Assembly: GCF_019710575.1 (NCBI RefSeq)
Contig: NZ_JAHWFK010000001.1
Location: 310,001 to 374,000 of the forward strand
Source of the DNA: Paractinoplanes polyasparticus
GTDB taxonomy: Bacteria; Actinomycetota; Actinomycetes; Mycobacteriales; Micromonosporaceae
Direction: 5' to 3'
Length of the DNA: 64,000 nucleotides
The translations under genes and the position numbers were made by a program. The notes beneath the pieces are model-generated. The model did not search any database and was not told the origin of the DNA. It was given only the letters and a program-made list of their open reading frames with translations. Each line of letters begins with the position of its first letter. The stretch's first letter is position 1. Below, piece by piece: positions 25,899 to 34,127 of the stretch.

Positions 25899-26403
25899 AG
25901 ATCGAGCTTGCCGTCCCGCCGCCCTACCCGGGCAGGAACATGGAAATCAGCTGCACGAACCCAGCAGCGTCACGAGGGCGACAACTCAGGTTTCCGGATC
26001 AAGACATCCGCAGACCCGAAGCCACGCAAGGTAACGAGGTGCCGCTGCCATGCACGCACTACCGGCGGCAGATCCGGATAGAGATGCCGGCGAGCATGGC
26101 GGAAAATCAGGCTATGAGTAGCCGAGGTGCCAGATGGTCGTGGTCGAAGGTAGGTGCGGTTCCGCTGCATCAGCTTGACCTGGTGCTCGAGCTGTCGCGA
26201 GTATTCGGACGCAATAACGTATATTCCTGCGGCCGAACACCTCACCGATCTCCTCGCCGGGCTACCAGCACCCGAGCGCGAACGTCTTGGCCGCAGTGAA
26301 GTGAAATTGCCTGCAAAGGGGTTCGCGGCTTCAGACAGCGTTCTTCGCCGGCCTCGCGGAAATCCAGTTCCAGCGGCGTCCGGCCGGGTGCCAGGATGTC
26401 GCG
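25899..26403. other. gene-free stretch with dispersed repeat copy 3
   Basis: About 500 bases. The frames read as shadows. A short segment near 26235-26300 (EHLTDLLAGLPAPERERLG) has protein-like composition and may be the tail of a lost regulator, but I cannot support a gene. CGGCGGCAGATCCGG lies at 26062-26076. Confidence 0.4.
26062..26076. repeat. short dispersed repeat, copy 3
   Basis: CGGCGGCAGATCCGG, sharing 15 bp with the copies at 20451 and 24711. GCACGCAC precedes it by three bases, as in copy 2. Confidence 0.65.
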
Positions 26404-26763
26404 ATGACGCACACCATTAGAGCGGTCCGGGCTGAGGACTGGACCTTGGCCAAGGAAATCCGGCTCGCCGCGCTGCGGGATCCGGCCGCACTCATCGCCT
26501 TTCTTGAGACGTACGACCAGGCCGCCGCGATGCCAGACGAGTTCTGGCAGGGGCGTGCGGCGGGTGCGGCCGAGGCGCTCTTCCGGGCGGCGCTGGAGTG
26601 GTCATGGGCCCTACCGGAGCTGCAGATCGAGCGTGTGCGGCTCTACGTGCACGAGGACAACGCGCGGGCCGAGGCCATGTACGAAAAGGTCGGGTTCGAG
26701 CGGACCGGCGCCACCATGTCGTCCGTGGCCGGCCGTGAGCTCGAGCTCGCCATTCAACGCTAG
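26404..26763 (+). CDS. GNAT acetyltransferase with an internal deletion
   Basis: A 119-residue frame with a normal GNAT beginning (IRAVRAEDWTLAKEIRLAALRDP, AFLETYDQAAAMPDEFWQGR) and a normal end (WALPELQIERVRLYVHEDNARAEAMYEKVGFERTG). The middle is missing: at GRAAGAAEALFRAALEWSW it jumps from the first helices to the helix after motif A. About 50 residues that should contain the central strands and the acetyl-CoA pyrophosphate loop are gone, while the frame is kept. Normal relatives are about 170 residues. The protein cannot bind acetyl-CoA normally and is probably a decaying gene. Confidence 0.7.
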   Translation: MTHTIRAVRAEDWTLAKEIRLAALRDPAALIAFLETYDQAAAMPDEFWQGRAAGAAEALFRAALEWSWALPELQIERVRLYVHEDNARAEAMYEKVGFERTGATMSSVAGRELELAIQR

Positions 26764-26969
26764 CGCTGCCGCTGTCGTTGGTGCTGCAACTCTGACAGAC
26801 CAGACGAATGGTGTTAGCTGTTGCGTTCAATTGTCGGGCGGGGCGCACTGTTCTAGGCATGACAGTGAGCCTGCCCCGGTGATGTTGGCCCCGGCGAAGA
26901 TCAGACAGGCGTCTCCGGACGTCGTACAAGGCGTGCAGGAATATTCGAACCTCGCGACCAGCGGCAGCA

Positions 26970-27962
26970 TCATCGATCAGGCGCCTGATTATTGGCGCGC
27001 GCGGTTCTGGTGAAGCGGTCGGCCAGGTGGGCGAACGCTTCGGTCAGTTCGGGCGGGCCGATGACCTCGATATCGGCGTCGTAGCGGGCTATGGCGGCCG
27101 CGAGGCTGGGCCACGACCATGATCCGAGAGTCACTCGGCAGCGGTCCGGGCCAACCGCCTCGATGAGGCCGTCGCGGGTGTAGAGGGCCACGGTCGTAGC
27201 AGGCAGGTCCAGGATCACTGTGCCCCGGCAGGGCCAGTTGCCGGAGGTGTCGGCAGAGCCGCGGAACTTGCTGATTGCGTACGCTGCCACGTCGCCGCCC
27301 GGGAGTTCGCGTGGGGTGAAGCGGGGGCCGTTCGGGGTTCGTACGGTGATGCGGTCCGCGCGGAAGGTGCGCCAGTCCTCGCGGTCGAGGTCCCAGGCGA
27401 TCAGGTACCAGCGTCCGTCCCAGGTGATGACGTGGTGGGGCTCGACCCGGCGCGGCGGCTGGTCGCCCTGCGAAGAGCCGTAGTCGAAGCGCAGCACCTC
27501 ACAGGCGTGTACGGCGGCGCTGATCGCCAGGAGGATCTCGCCGTCGACCGGGGTTGTGGGGCGGGTGGCGGGGCGTTCGACGGCGGTTACCTGGAGGGCC
27601 GCGACGCGGTTGCGGAGGCGGGACGGCATTACCTGGCGGATGGTGGTGAGGGCGCGGGCGGCTGCCTCGGACAGGCCGTCGCCTGAGTTGGTGGCGGCTA
27701 CCTGCAGCGCGATGGTCAGGGCTACGGCCTGTTCGTCGTCGAACAGCAGGGGCGGCAGTTCCGTGCCGGCGCTGAGGCGGTAGCCGCCGTCGGGGCCCTT
27801 GATGGCGGCGATCGGATAGCCGAGTTCGCGGAGGCGGTCGACGTCACGGCGCACTGTTCGCAAGCTGATATCGAGGCGGTCGGCCAGTAGGGTGCCGGGC
27901 CAGTCGCGGCGCGCCTGTAGCAGCGAGAGCAGCGCCAGCAGGCGGGCGGAGGTCTTCGGCAT
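26970..27962 (-). CDS. WYL-domain transcriptional regulator (YafY/DeoR-like)
   Basis: A 330-residue regulator with an N-terminal winged helix (KTSARLLALLSLLQARRDWP, LADRLDISLRTVRRDVDRLR) and a WYL domain (VEPHHVITWDGRWYLIAWDLDREDWRTFRADR), followed by the WCX region. WYL proteins sense small or nucleic-acid ligands. I used the ATG at 27962; an extension to 27992 is not supported. It is divergent from a VOC protein, a common actinobacterial pairing. Two nested inverted repeats lie between them (27978-28007), so it probably represses both. Confidence 0.88.
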   Translation of the reverse strand: MPKTSARLLALLSLLQARRDWPGTLLADRLDISLRTVRRDVDRLRELGYPIAAIKGPDGGYRLSAGTELPPLLFDDEQAVALTIALQVAATNSGDGLSEAAARALTTIRQVMPSRLRNRVAALQVTAVERPATRPTTPVDGEILLAISAAVHACEVLRFDYGSSQGDQPPRRVEPHHVITWDGRWYLIAWDLDREDWRTFRADRITVRTPNGPRFTPRELPGGDVAAYAISKFRGSADTSGNWPCRGTVILDLPATTVALYTRDGLIEAVGPDRCRVTLGSWSWPSLAAAIARYDADIEVIGPPELTEAFAHLADRFTRTARANNQAPDR

Positions 27963-27977
27963 GAATCTGATTCTGCT

Positions 27978-28007
27978 GGAAGTAGGTGCCACTTCCTGTC
28001 ACCTACT
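27978..28007. promoter_or_regulatory. overlapping inverted repeats, putative WYL operator
   Basis: AGTAGGTG (27981-27988) pairs with CACCTACT (28000-28007), and overlapping it GGAAGT (27978-27983) pairs with ACTTCC (27991-27996). Both are perfect and lie between the divergent WYL and VOC genes. Confidence 0.55.
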
Positions 28008-28060
28008 GCTGTGAATCTTGGTTCAGCGCTCAAGCGCACCGACACCGAGGAGTCAGCACC

Positions 28061-28513
28061 ATGGCGATCACCACCAACACCCACCTCAACTTCCGTGGCG
28101 ACGCCCGCGCGGCGCTGGAGTTCTACCATTCCGTGTTCGGCGGTCACCTCACCGCCGTCGCCTACAGCGACTTCGGGATGCCCAAGGAGCTTCCTGACGC
28201 CGACAAGGTCGTCTTCGGGCAGGTCACCGCGGACAACGGCTTCACCATCCTGGCCTACGACATTCCCAGCCACGCCGTCGCCAGCGCCCCGTTGACCGCT
28301 ACGACCCGGGAGAACGGGCTGACGCTGACCGGCGAGCGATTCTTCGTCGCCGTCGGGGGCGACACCGCCGACGAAATCAGCGCGCTGTGGGACAAGCTCT
28401 CCGACGGCGCTGAGGTCGTCGAGAAGTTCGGGCCTTCGCCGTTCTCCCCCGGCTTCGGCATGCTCACCGACCGCTTCGGGGTCACCTGGATTCTTCAGGT
28501 CAACGCCGGCTGA
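28061..28513 (+). CDS. VOC-family (PhnB/glyoxalase-like) protein
   Basis: A 150-residue protein of the 3-demethylubiquinone/PhnB-like vicinal-oxygen-chelate family: THLNFRGDARAALEFYHSVFGG at the start and GMLTDRFGVTWILQV at the end. The His of some metal-binding members is present near the start. The function is uncharacterised in this family. The ATG at 28061 has GAGGAG eight bases upstream. It is divergent from the WYL regulator and followed by an 11-bp-stem hairpin. Confidence 0.85.
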   Translation: MAITTNTHLNFRGDARAALEFYHSVFGGHLTAVAYSDFGMPKELPDADKVVFGQVTADNGFTILAYDIPSHAVASAPLTATTRENGLTLTGERFFVAVGGDTADEISALWDKLSDGAEVVEKFGPSPFSPGFGMLTDRFGVTWILQVNAG

Positions 28514-28520
28514 CCGCAGC

Positions 28521-28547
28521 CCGGGGCGGCCACCTCGGCCGCCCCGG
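28521..28547 (+). terminator. hairpin after the VOC gene
   Basis: CCGGGGCGGCC, a five-base loop ACCTC, then GGCCGCCCCGG. The 11-bp stem is perfect and starts eight bases after the VOC stop. It separates the VOC gene from the aldo/keto reductase pseudogene. Confidence 0.7.
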
Positions 28548-28566
28548 CACTTCACGAAGGAGAAGC

Positions 28567-29432
28567 AGGCGTACCCGACCCCTTGGCCGCAGCGGCATCC
28601 AGGTCAGCCCCTACTGCCTGGGCACCATGATGTTCGGCCCGTACGGCAATCCCGACCCCGACGACTGCGTCAGAATCATCCACAAGGCGCTGGACGGTGG
28701 CATCAACTTCATCGACACGGCCGACGTCTACGGCGGTGACGGCGAAACCGAACGCATCGTCGGGCGGGCGTTGAAGGGCCGCCGCAACAACGTCGTGCTG
28801 GCCACCAAGTTCAACGGGCCCATGGGCCCCGACCCCAACCAGCGCGGAAGCTCCCGCCGGTACGTCGTGACGAAGCCCAATGGGTCGCCGAACGCCGTGG
28901 CCTGGCACGCTTCCGCACCGAGCAACCGCCGTACTCGATCCTCAACCGTGGCATCGAACGCGACGTCCTGCCGGTCTGCGAACGGTACGGCCTGGGCACC
29001 GTCGTGTGGAGTCCGCTGGCCATGGGCCTGCTCACCGGCCGCTACCGCAAGGGCAGCCAGGAACAGCCGTCCGCCGCTCGCATGCACTACGTGCCGCGGC
29101 ACATGACCGACGAGAACAAGCTCGCCGCCGTCGAGGAGCTCGTGCCGATCGCCGAACAGGCCGGCTTGTCATTGACACACCTGGCTCTGGCCTTCGTCAT
29201 CAGCCATCCCGCGGTCACCTCGGCCATCATCGGCCCGCGCACCATGGCCCACCTCGACGACCTGCTCGCCGGGGCCGGCACCGTCCTCGACGACGACACC
29301 CTGGACTCGATCGACAAAGTTGTCGCACCCGGCGTGGACCTGAGCCCGCTCGACGTCTCGTACGTGCCCCCAGCCCTGACACAGACCGAGCTGCGCCGCC
29401 GCATAAAGGGCGACCGCGCCGCGGCGGACTGA
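28567..29432 (+). pseudogene. aldo/keto reductase pseudogene (lost start, internal deletion, frameshift)
   Basis: The sequence decodes as two halves of an aldo/keto reductase. The first (RTRPLGRSGIQVSPYCLGTM, INFIDTADVYGGDGETERIV, VLATKFNGPMG) carries the catalytic Asp and Tyr region. It should begin with ATG at 28567, which reads AGG, five bases after a good AAGGAG. At about 28865 the frame breaks and reading resumes in another frame at AQWVAERRGLARFRTEQPPY, then VVWSPLAMGLLTGRYRKG and IIGPRTMAHLDDLL to a normal end. Compared with typical 320-330-residue relatives, about 50 residues (catalytic His region and following helices) are deleted. Three independent lesions make it a pseudogene. Confidence 0.85.
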
Positions 29433-29446
29433 CTATCGTGCCGGGC

Positions 29447-29818
29447 ATGACGGACGCGCGGGACCTGATCGAGCGATTCAACGCCGCCTGGGCAGCCGGC
29501 GACCTGGCCGCGGTGGCCGAGTGCCTTGCCGACGACGTGACGTACAGCCCGAACGCATGGGACGGCCCGGCGCGCGCCATCCACGGCCGGGCTGCGGTCA
29601 CCGAGGCCTTCGCGGACCATCTGGGTCCCGGTCCGGTCCTCGGCCCGGTGTGGGCGGCCGGCGACCGGGTGGTCTGCGAGTGGCAGTGGGAACCGGCCGA
29701 GGACGGGTCGGTGCTGCACGGGTTGGACCTCTACCGGATCCACAACGGCCGGATCGCCGCCAAGGACGTGTACGGCAAGATCACCACTGGCCCCGAACAG
29801 GTCCTGCGTCGTCAGTGA
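29447..29818 (+). CDS. SnoaL-like/NTF2-fold protein
   Basis: A 123-residue NTF2-like protein: DLIERFNAAWAAGDLAAVAE, CLADDVTYSP, HGRAAVTEAF and LDLYRIHNGRIAAKDVYG. Such proteins are small ligand-binding or isomerase/hydrolase folds. The function is unknown. The ATG at 29447 lies 14 bases after the pseudogene stop. It ends convergently, overlapping the LLM gene by seven bases. Confidence 0.82.
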   Translation: MTDARDLIERFNAAWAAGDLAAVAECLADDVTYSPNAWDGPARAIHGRAAVTEAFADHLGPGPVLGPVWAAGDRVVCEWQWEPAEDGSVLHGLDLYRIHNGRIAAKDVYGKITTGPEQVLRRQ

Positions 29819-30675
29819 CCGCGCTCTTTCGCCACCATCTCCCGGGTGGCGGGGGCTACCTCGGCGGCCAGGGTCTCGGCAAGTTTGTGGTCGTCGCCGC
29901 CCAGGATGAAGCCGCTGATGCCGTGGGTGAGGGTCAGGTCGGCGAACTGTTCGGCCCACTGGGCGGGGCCGCCGTCGAGGCGCATGAAGTTGAGCAGGCG
30001 GCGGATGTCGGTGGGGGCACGGCCGGCTGCGAGCGCGGCATCGTCGATGCGGGCATTCATCTCGGGCAGCGAGTCGGCGCCCTTCGGCAGGTAGTCCATG
30101 GACGGCAGCCAGCCGTTGCCGAGGCGGCCGGTCAGGGCGAGCATCTTCGGCTTGTAGGCGCCGATCCAGATGCCGATGTCGTGGGCAGGGCTCGGGCCTC
30201 TCTTGGCGCCGGCCACGTTGTAGTACGTGCCCTGGTGGTTGACCCGGTCGCGGGTGGTGGTGTCCCACAGGTCGCGGATGATCGGGATGGCCTCGGCCAG
30301 CGCCTCTATGCCCTGGCCCGGGGTCAGGCGGCGGCCACCCATCGCGGCTATGGCGTCCGGGAAACCGCCGGAGCCCAGGCCCAGTTCGATGCGGCCGCCA
30401 CTCAGGATGTCGAGGGACGCCGCTGCGCGAGCCAGGACGGCCGGTGGGCGCAGCGGCAGGTTCAGGACGTTGCCGGTGATGCGGATGCGGTCGGTTTTCG
30501 CGGCCACGTAGGCCATCAGAGTCCAGGTGTCCACGAAGGACGGCTGGTACGGGTGGTCCTGGAACGTGACCAGGTCGAGGCCGGCCCGGTCGGCGGTCAC
30601 CGCCAGGGCGACCGCTTCGGGGCCGGTGGGGGTCACGAACGTACCGAACAGCAGGTCGTGCCCGTAGTCGGTCAT
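29812..30675 (-). CDS. LLM-class (luciferase-like, probably F420-dependent) oxidoreductase
   Basis: A 287-residue TIM-barrel oxidoreductase: VALAVTADRAGLDLVTFQDH, IRITGNVLNLPLRPPAVLAR, GGRIELGLGSGGFPDAI, GIWIGAYKPKMLALTGR. The pattern fits F420- or FMN-using actinobacterial LLM enzymes. The ATG at 30675 overlaps the stop of the upstream FAD oxidase (ATGA), so the two are coupled and probably act on one substrate or in consecutive steps. Substrate unknown. Confidence 0.87.
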   Translation of the reverse strand: MTDYGHDLLFGTFVTPTGPEAVALAVTADRAGLDLVTFQDHPYQPSFVDTWTLMAYVAAKTDRIRITGNVLNLPLRPPAVLARAAASLDILSGGRIELGLGSGGFPDAIAAMGGRRLTPGQGIEALAEAIPIIRDLWDTTTRDRVNHQGTYYNVAGAKRGPSPAHDIGIWIGAYKPKMLALTGRLGNGWLPSMDYLPKGADSLPEMNARIDDAALAAGRAPTDIRRLLNFMRLDGGPAQWAEQFADLTLTHGISGFILGGDDHKLAETLAAEVAPATREMVAKERGH

Positions 30676-32288
30676 TTCTGCACCTCGGGGTCGATGTTGA
30701 AGTTGTCGCGGAACAGGTTGGTCGGGTCGTACCCGCGCTTGAGGGCGCGCAGCCGGCTCAGTGTCGCCGGTGGGAAGGCGTCGTTCAGGCGTTCGGGGCG
30801 CAGGTCGGTCTCGAAGCTGAGGTAGAGGCCGTCGAAGTGGTGGGACAGGCGGTCCCACGCCCGGTCGAGCCCCTCGTGGGAGTTGCCGAGCGCGGTCACC
30901 GAGAACTCCGGGGTGCGGTGGGCGAACGCCGTCGCGTCGGACGCGGTGTCGGCGATCGCCCCGCCCATGTGGCGCAGCTGGAAGAAGAAGACCTCGCCGG
31001 AACGGAGCAGTTCCACCGCGTCGCGGGCGAAGGCGTCGGTCAGCACCGGCAGGAAGCCCGACCGGGCGATCGGCTCGCCCCGGCCGTGGTGACCGCCGGG
31101 ACCGACGTCGGCCGCCTGGGCCATCACGTCGGCGTAGCGGGTGACGACCACCTGCTGCTGGGCGAGCAGGCCGGTCTGGGCGAACGGCGTGAGCCGCTCG
31201 ACGATCGTGTCGGCGTCGCCCGAGTCCACCAGGCCGTACATCTGCACCACCGACTGGCCCTGCCGCGGCGGACCGGTCAGGAAGAAGACCGTGGTGTCGC
31301 GGGGCGCGGTGCGGGCCACCTCGCCGTACTGCTTGAGCGACTGCTCGAGGTCGGGGCTGACCAGCGTGAGCTGGGCCCAGCCGACCTCACCTACGGGCGA
31401 CGCCTCCAACTCGAAGGCGGTCGCCACGCCGAAGTTGGCGCCGGCCCCGCGTACGGCCCAGAAGAGGTCTTGATTCTCGTCGCTGCTCGCCCGCACCTCG
31501 GTGCCGTCGGCCAGCACGAGCTCGACCGCCCGCACGTTGTCGATGGTGAGGCCGTGCTCGCGCGAGAGCAGCCCGATGCCGCCCGCGGTGGCCAGGCCGC
31601 CGACGCCCACGCCGCCGTAGTCGCCCGAGCTGATCGCCCAGTCGTACTTGTCGAGGACGGCGTTGACCTGCTTCCACGTCGCGCCCGGCCCGACCCGGAC
31701 CAGCCGCCTCGGCTCGTCGATCACCTGGACGTCGTTCATCGCGCCGACGTCGATGACCAGCCCGCCGTCATTGGTGGAGCGGCCGCTGATCCCATGGCCG
31801 CCGCTGCGCACGCCGAACGGCAAGTGCCGGTGCCGGCTCGCGAAGGCCAGGGCGTCGGCCACCTCCGCCGGGGTGCGCGGCCGGAACACCAATCCGGGTG
31901 AGCCGCCGCGCATGTATGTCGACTTGCGCCCGCGATAGCGCGGATCACCCGGTGCGATCGCCACGTCGGCCAGCGAGGCCGGAATGCTGTCGTAGTCGAT
32001 GCCCTCGCGCCGCTGGATCTGCGCGGCGAGCCGCGGACCAGCCAAGATCTCGAGGCTTTCGTACGCCTTCTCGCGCATCTCGGGTGAGGCGGTGAGCACT
32101 GGCCCGGGCAGCCCGATGCGGACGCCCTCCGTGCGCCCGGCCAGCCACACCGCGGTCGTCCACGGGTCCAGGCCGCCGTCGTCGCTCTCGTGCAGAAACA
32201 CTGTGCCGCCGGCCCGCTCGGCCAGCGCCGCGAACCCGTCGGGGTCGGCCTGAGCCGCCGCGAGGTCCAGCGCGATCCCCTCGGTCAT
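30672..32288 (-). CDS. BBE-type FAD oxidase with an N-terminal LLM-like remnant
   Basis: A 538-residue protein. Residues about 1-95 (IALDLAAAQADPDGFAALAE, LDPWTTAVWLAGRT, IGLPGPVLTASPEMREKAYE) look like the first strands and helices of a luciferase-like monooxygenase. From about 115 on it is a berberine-bridge-type FAD oxidase: FGVRSGGHGISGRST with His165 as the likely covalent flavin site, GGIGLLSREHGLTIDNV, WAVRGAGANFGV and the C-terminal GYDPTNLFRDNFNIDP. The fused LLM piece is too short to be a full barrel. The ATG at 32288 is preferred. It is cotranscribed with the LLM gene below and divergent from a MarR gene. Confidence 0.85.
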   Translation of the reverse strand: MTEGIALDLAAAQADPDGFAALAERAGGTVFLHESDDGGLDPWTTAVWLAGRTEGVRIGLPGPVLTASPEMREKAYESLEILAGPRLAAQIQRREGIDYDSIPASLADVAIAPGDPRYRGRKSTYMRGGSPGLVFRPRTPAEVADALAFASRHRHLPFGVRSGGHGISGRSTNDGGLVIDVGAMNDVQVIDEPRRLVRVGPGATWKQVNAVLDKYDWAISSGDYGGVGVGGLATAGGIGLLSREHGLTIDNVRAVELVLADGTEVRASSDENQDLFWAVRGAGANFGVATAFELEASPVGEVGWAQLTLVSPDLEQSLKQYGEVARTAPRDTTVFFLTGPPRQGQSVVQMYGLVDSGDADTIVERLTPFAQTGLLAQQQVVVTRYADVMAQAADVGPGGHHGRGEPIARSGFLPVLTDAFARDAVELLRSGEVFFFQLRHMGGAIADTASDATAFAHRTPEFSVTALGNSHEGLDRAWDRLSHHFDGLYLSFETDLRPERLNDAFPPATLSRLRALKRGYDPTNLFRDNFNIDPEVQK

Positions 32289-32368
32289 GCAATCCTCCGC
32301 ACTTTCCATCGTCGTCTGAAGAGATAGTATTCCGAAAAGACGATCTGACCAAAAGATAGGATGGATGG

Positions 32369-32857
32369 GTGAGCGAGACGACAGCAGACCTCGGGGCGAC
32401 AGCGGACCTCGGAGCGGCCCTGGGCACGCTGCTGCGGTCCTACACCGAGATGGTCGGCCCGAAGCTCGACGGCTTCCCGCACGGCGCCCGCGGCTACCAG
32501 ACGCTGGCCGAGGTCGTCGAGGGCCGCCCGCCGAGCCAGGCCGCCCTGGCCGCCAAGCTCGGCATCGACCGCACGATGATGACCTACCTGATCGACGACC
32601 TGGTCGGGGCCGGCCTGGTCGAACGGCAGCCCAACCCCCACGACCGCCGCCAGCGGCAGATCGTCGCGACCGCCCGCGGGCTCGAAGCGATCGCCACCCT
32701 GTGCGGCCAGGTCACCGAGGCCGAAGAGGCCGCGCTGAGCACGCTCGACGAGCACGAGCGGTACGTCTTCCGCCGTTTACTCAACAAGGCCGCCGGCAAC
32801 GGCCCCCTGCACACCGCCGAGGCGTGCGCCATCGTCACCGAGGCCCTGGAAGTCTGA
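32369..32857 (+). CDS. MarR-family regulator
   Basis: A 162-residue winged-helix regulator: YQTLAEVVEGRPPSQAALAA, KLGIDRTMMTYLIDDLVGAG and the wing VERQPNPHDRRQRQIVATARG. The GTG at 32369 is the first in-frame start. It is divergent from the FAD oxidase/LLM operon, 80 bases away, and likely controls it. The intergenic region is AT-rich (AAGAGATAGTATTCC) but shows only a loose inverted repeat (TCGTCT/AGACGA, 20 apart). Confidence 0.87.
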   Translation: MSETTADLGATADLGAALGTLLRSYTEMVGPKLDGFPHGARGYQTLAEVVEGRPPSQAALAAKLGIDRTMMTYLIDDLVGAGLVERQPNPHDRRQRQIVATARGLEAIATLCGQVTEAEEAALSTLDEHERYVFRRLLNKAAGNGPLHTAEACAIVTEALEV

Positions 32858-33037
32858 GGGGCTCGTCGTCGCCCGTGGCGTGCCGCAAGGGCGGCTCGAC
32901 GGCCGGAAACCGATCGACATCGAGACTGACGACCGGGCGTTGCGCCCGCTCGCGCAGCGTGGAGCGGCGCCGCGACGGCCGGGCCTGCTCGCTGTGGGCG
33001 AACTGCCGTAGGCCCGATCAGCCGGCGTCTGCGCCTG

Positions 33038-33706
33038 ATGGCCGGCGCCGCAGCTGTCGCGGGCCTCGTGGGTGGCGGACTGGCCGTGCGGGGCGTGGCC
33101 GACGACGGCCCGGCCACGACGGCCGCGGCCGTGGCGGCGACCCCGGCCGCGTCAGCTTCCGCAACAGCCAAGCCGGCCTCCCGGCCGCAGACCTGCGCCG
33201 TCCGATATGCACTGCGCGGCACCGCGGCCGGCCGCGCCTCGGCCACGGCCACGGCCACGGCCACCATCCACAACACGAGCAAGGTCACCGTGCCGAGGTG
33301 GCGCCTCTCTTTCGCGTTGCCATCGGGACAACGCGTGATCAAGGGAAAGCCGGCCACCTGGCGGCAGGACGGCCGCGCGGTCGAGGCCGCCGGCGGCAAG
33401 CTGCCCGCAGGGGGCACGGCCGCGACCAGCTTCTCCACCACTTACGGCGAGGTGGCGGCTCTGCCCGTCGCGTTCCGACTGAACAGCACCACCTGCCAGG
33501 CCCAGATGTCGATGCAGGCCGCTCCCCCCACCGGCCGCCGCGCCGGCCCCGGCCAAGCCGAAAGCCGAGGCCGACAAGCCCAAGCACCGCGGCGGCGACG
33601 AGGACGACGAGGACGAGGACGACGACGAGGAGTAGCCCTCAGCGCCCGGTCGCTTCCATCGCCTTGGTCAGCAGGCGATGCAGGGACAACTGCTCGGCGC
33701 GGGTGA
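33038..33706 (+). CDS. CBM2-like secreted protein, C-terminus frameshifted in a C-run
   Basis: A hydrophobic N-terminus (GAAAVAGLVGGGLAV) is followed by an Ala/Thr linker and one domain resembling a carbohydrate-binding module 2: CAVRYALRGTAAGRASATAT, NTSKVTVPRWRLSFALPSGQ, then FSTTYGEVA and a second Cys. After six Cs at 33524-33529 the frame becomes Arg-rich and runs into the next gene. With five Cs it would read a Pro/Ala linker and an Asp/Glu-rich tail (GGDEDDEDEDDDEE) ending at TAG 33633-33635. The alternate frame has native codon bias, so a one-base insertion, sequencing error or slippage site is likely. The start is uncertain. Confidence 0.6.
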   Translation: MAGAAAVAGLVGGGLAVRGVADDGPATTAAAVAATPAASASATAKPASRPQTCAVRYALRGTAAGRASATATATATIHNTSKVTVPRWRLSFALPSGQRVIKGKPATWRQDGRAVEAAGGKLPAGGTAATSFSTTYGEVAALPVAFRLNSTTCQAQMSMQAAPPTGRRAGPGQAESRGRQAQAPRRRRGRRGRGRRRGVALSARSLPSPWSAGDAGTTARRG

Positions 33707-34067
33707 GCCCGGCCAGCGGAGTGCGGTTGGTGGCGGCCTCGACCAGCCGACGCCGGGCATCACGGCCCGGGTCGGAGAGCGTGAGCACCTTGGTGCGCCG
33801 GTCGTGCGGCGCCGGGGCGCGGGTCACGAACGACAGCTGCTCGAGCCGGTCGGCCAGGAACGTCACGGTTGACGGGTCGCACCGCAGCCGGGCTGCCATC
33901 TCGCGCATGGTCGGCGGGGACGCGGCCGGATCGAGCTGCCACAACGCGTCGGCCAAGGCATGGGTGAGGCCCAGCTCGGCCATCACCTCGCGGATGCCGT
34001 CGTCGGTGGCGCCGTCCATGGCATGCACCAGGCGTAGCAGCCGGTAGGTCAGCGACTCGTCGTCCAC
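33639..34067 (-). CDS. MarR-family regulator of the dioxygenase operon
   Basis: A 142-residue MarR protein: LWQLDPAASPPTMREMAARL, RCDPSTVTFLADRLEQLSFV and the wing RAPAPHDRRTKVLTLSDPGRD. The start is the GTG at 34067; the longer frame to 34232 runs through operators and is rejected. It is divergent from the intradiol dioxygenase gene. TTGGA-N3-TCCAA sites at 34081-34093 and 34135-34147 lie between them, and a -10-like TATAGT for this gene sits at 34073-34078. It therefore probably represses itself and the dioxygenase in the absence of an aromatic effector. Confidence 0.87.
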   Translation of the reverse strand: MDDESLTYRLLRLVHAMDGATDDGIREVMAELGLTHALADALWQLDPAASPPTMREMAARLRCDPSTVTFLADRLEQLSFVTRAPAPHDRRTKVLTLSDPGRDARRRLVEAATNRTPLAGLTRAEQLSLHRLLTKAMEATGR

Positions 34068-34080
34068 CCGCTCACTATAC

Positions 34081-34093
34081 TTGGACTCTCCAA
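34081..34093. promoter_or_regulatory. MarR half of a paired operator, TTGGA-CTC-TCCAA
   Basis: A perfect 13-bp inverted repeat adjoining the -10-like box of the marR gene. It has the same core as the stronger site at 34128-34154, 54 bp away. Confidence 0.6.
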
Positions 34094-34127
34094 TACTTGA
34101 CGAATCCAAGCTTCGTTGGGCACGATG

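Noticed and set aside
32289..32368. MarR operator between the FAD oxidase and marR genes
   Set aside because: Only a six-base inverted repeat 20 bases apart and some direct A-rich repeats; too weak to list as a site.
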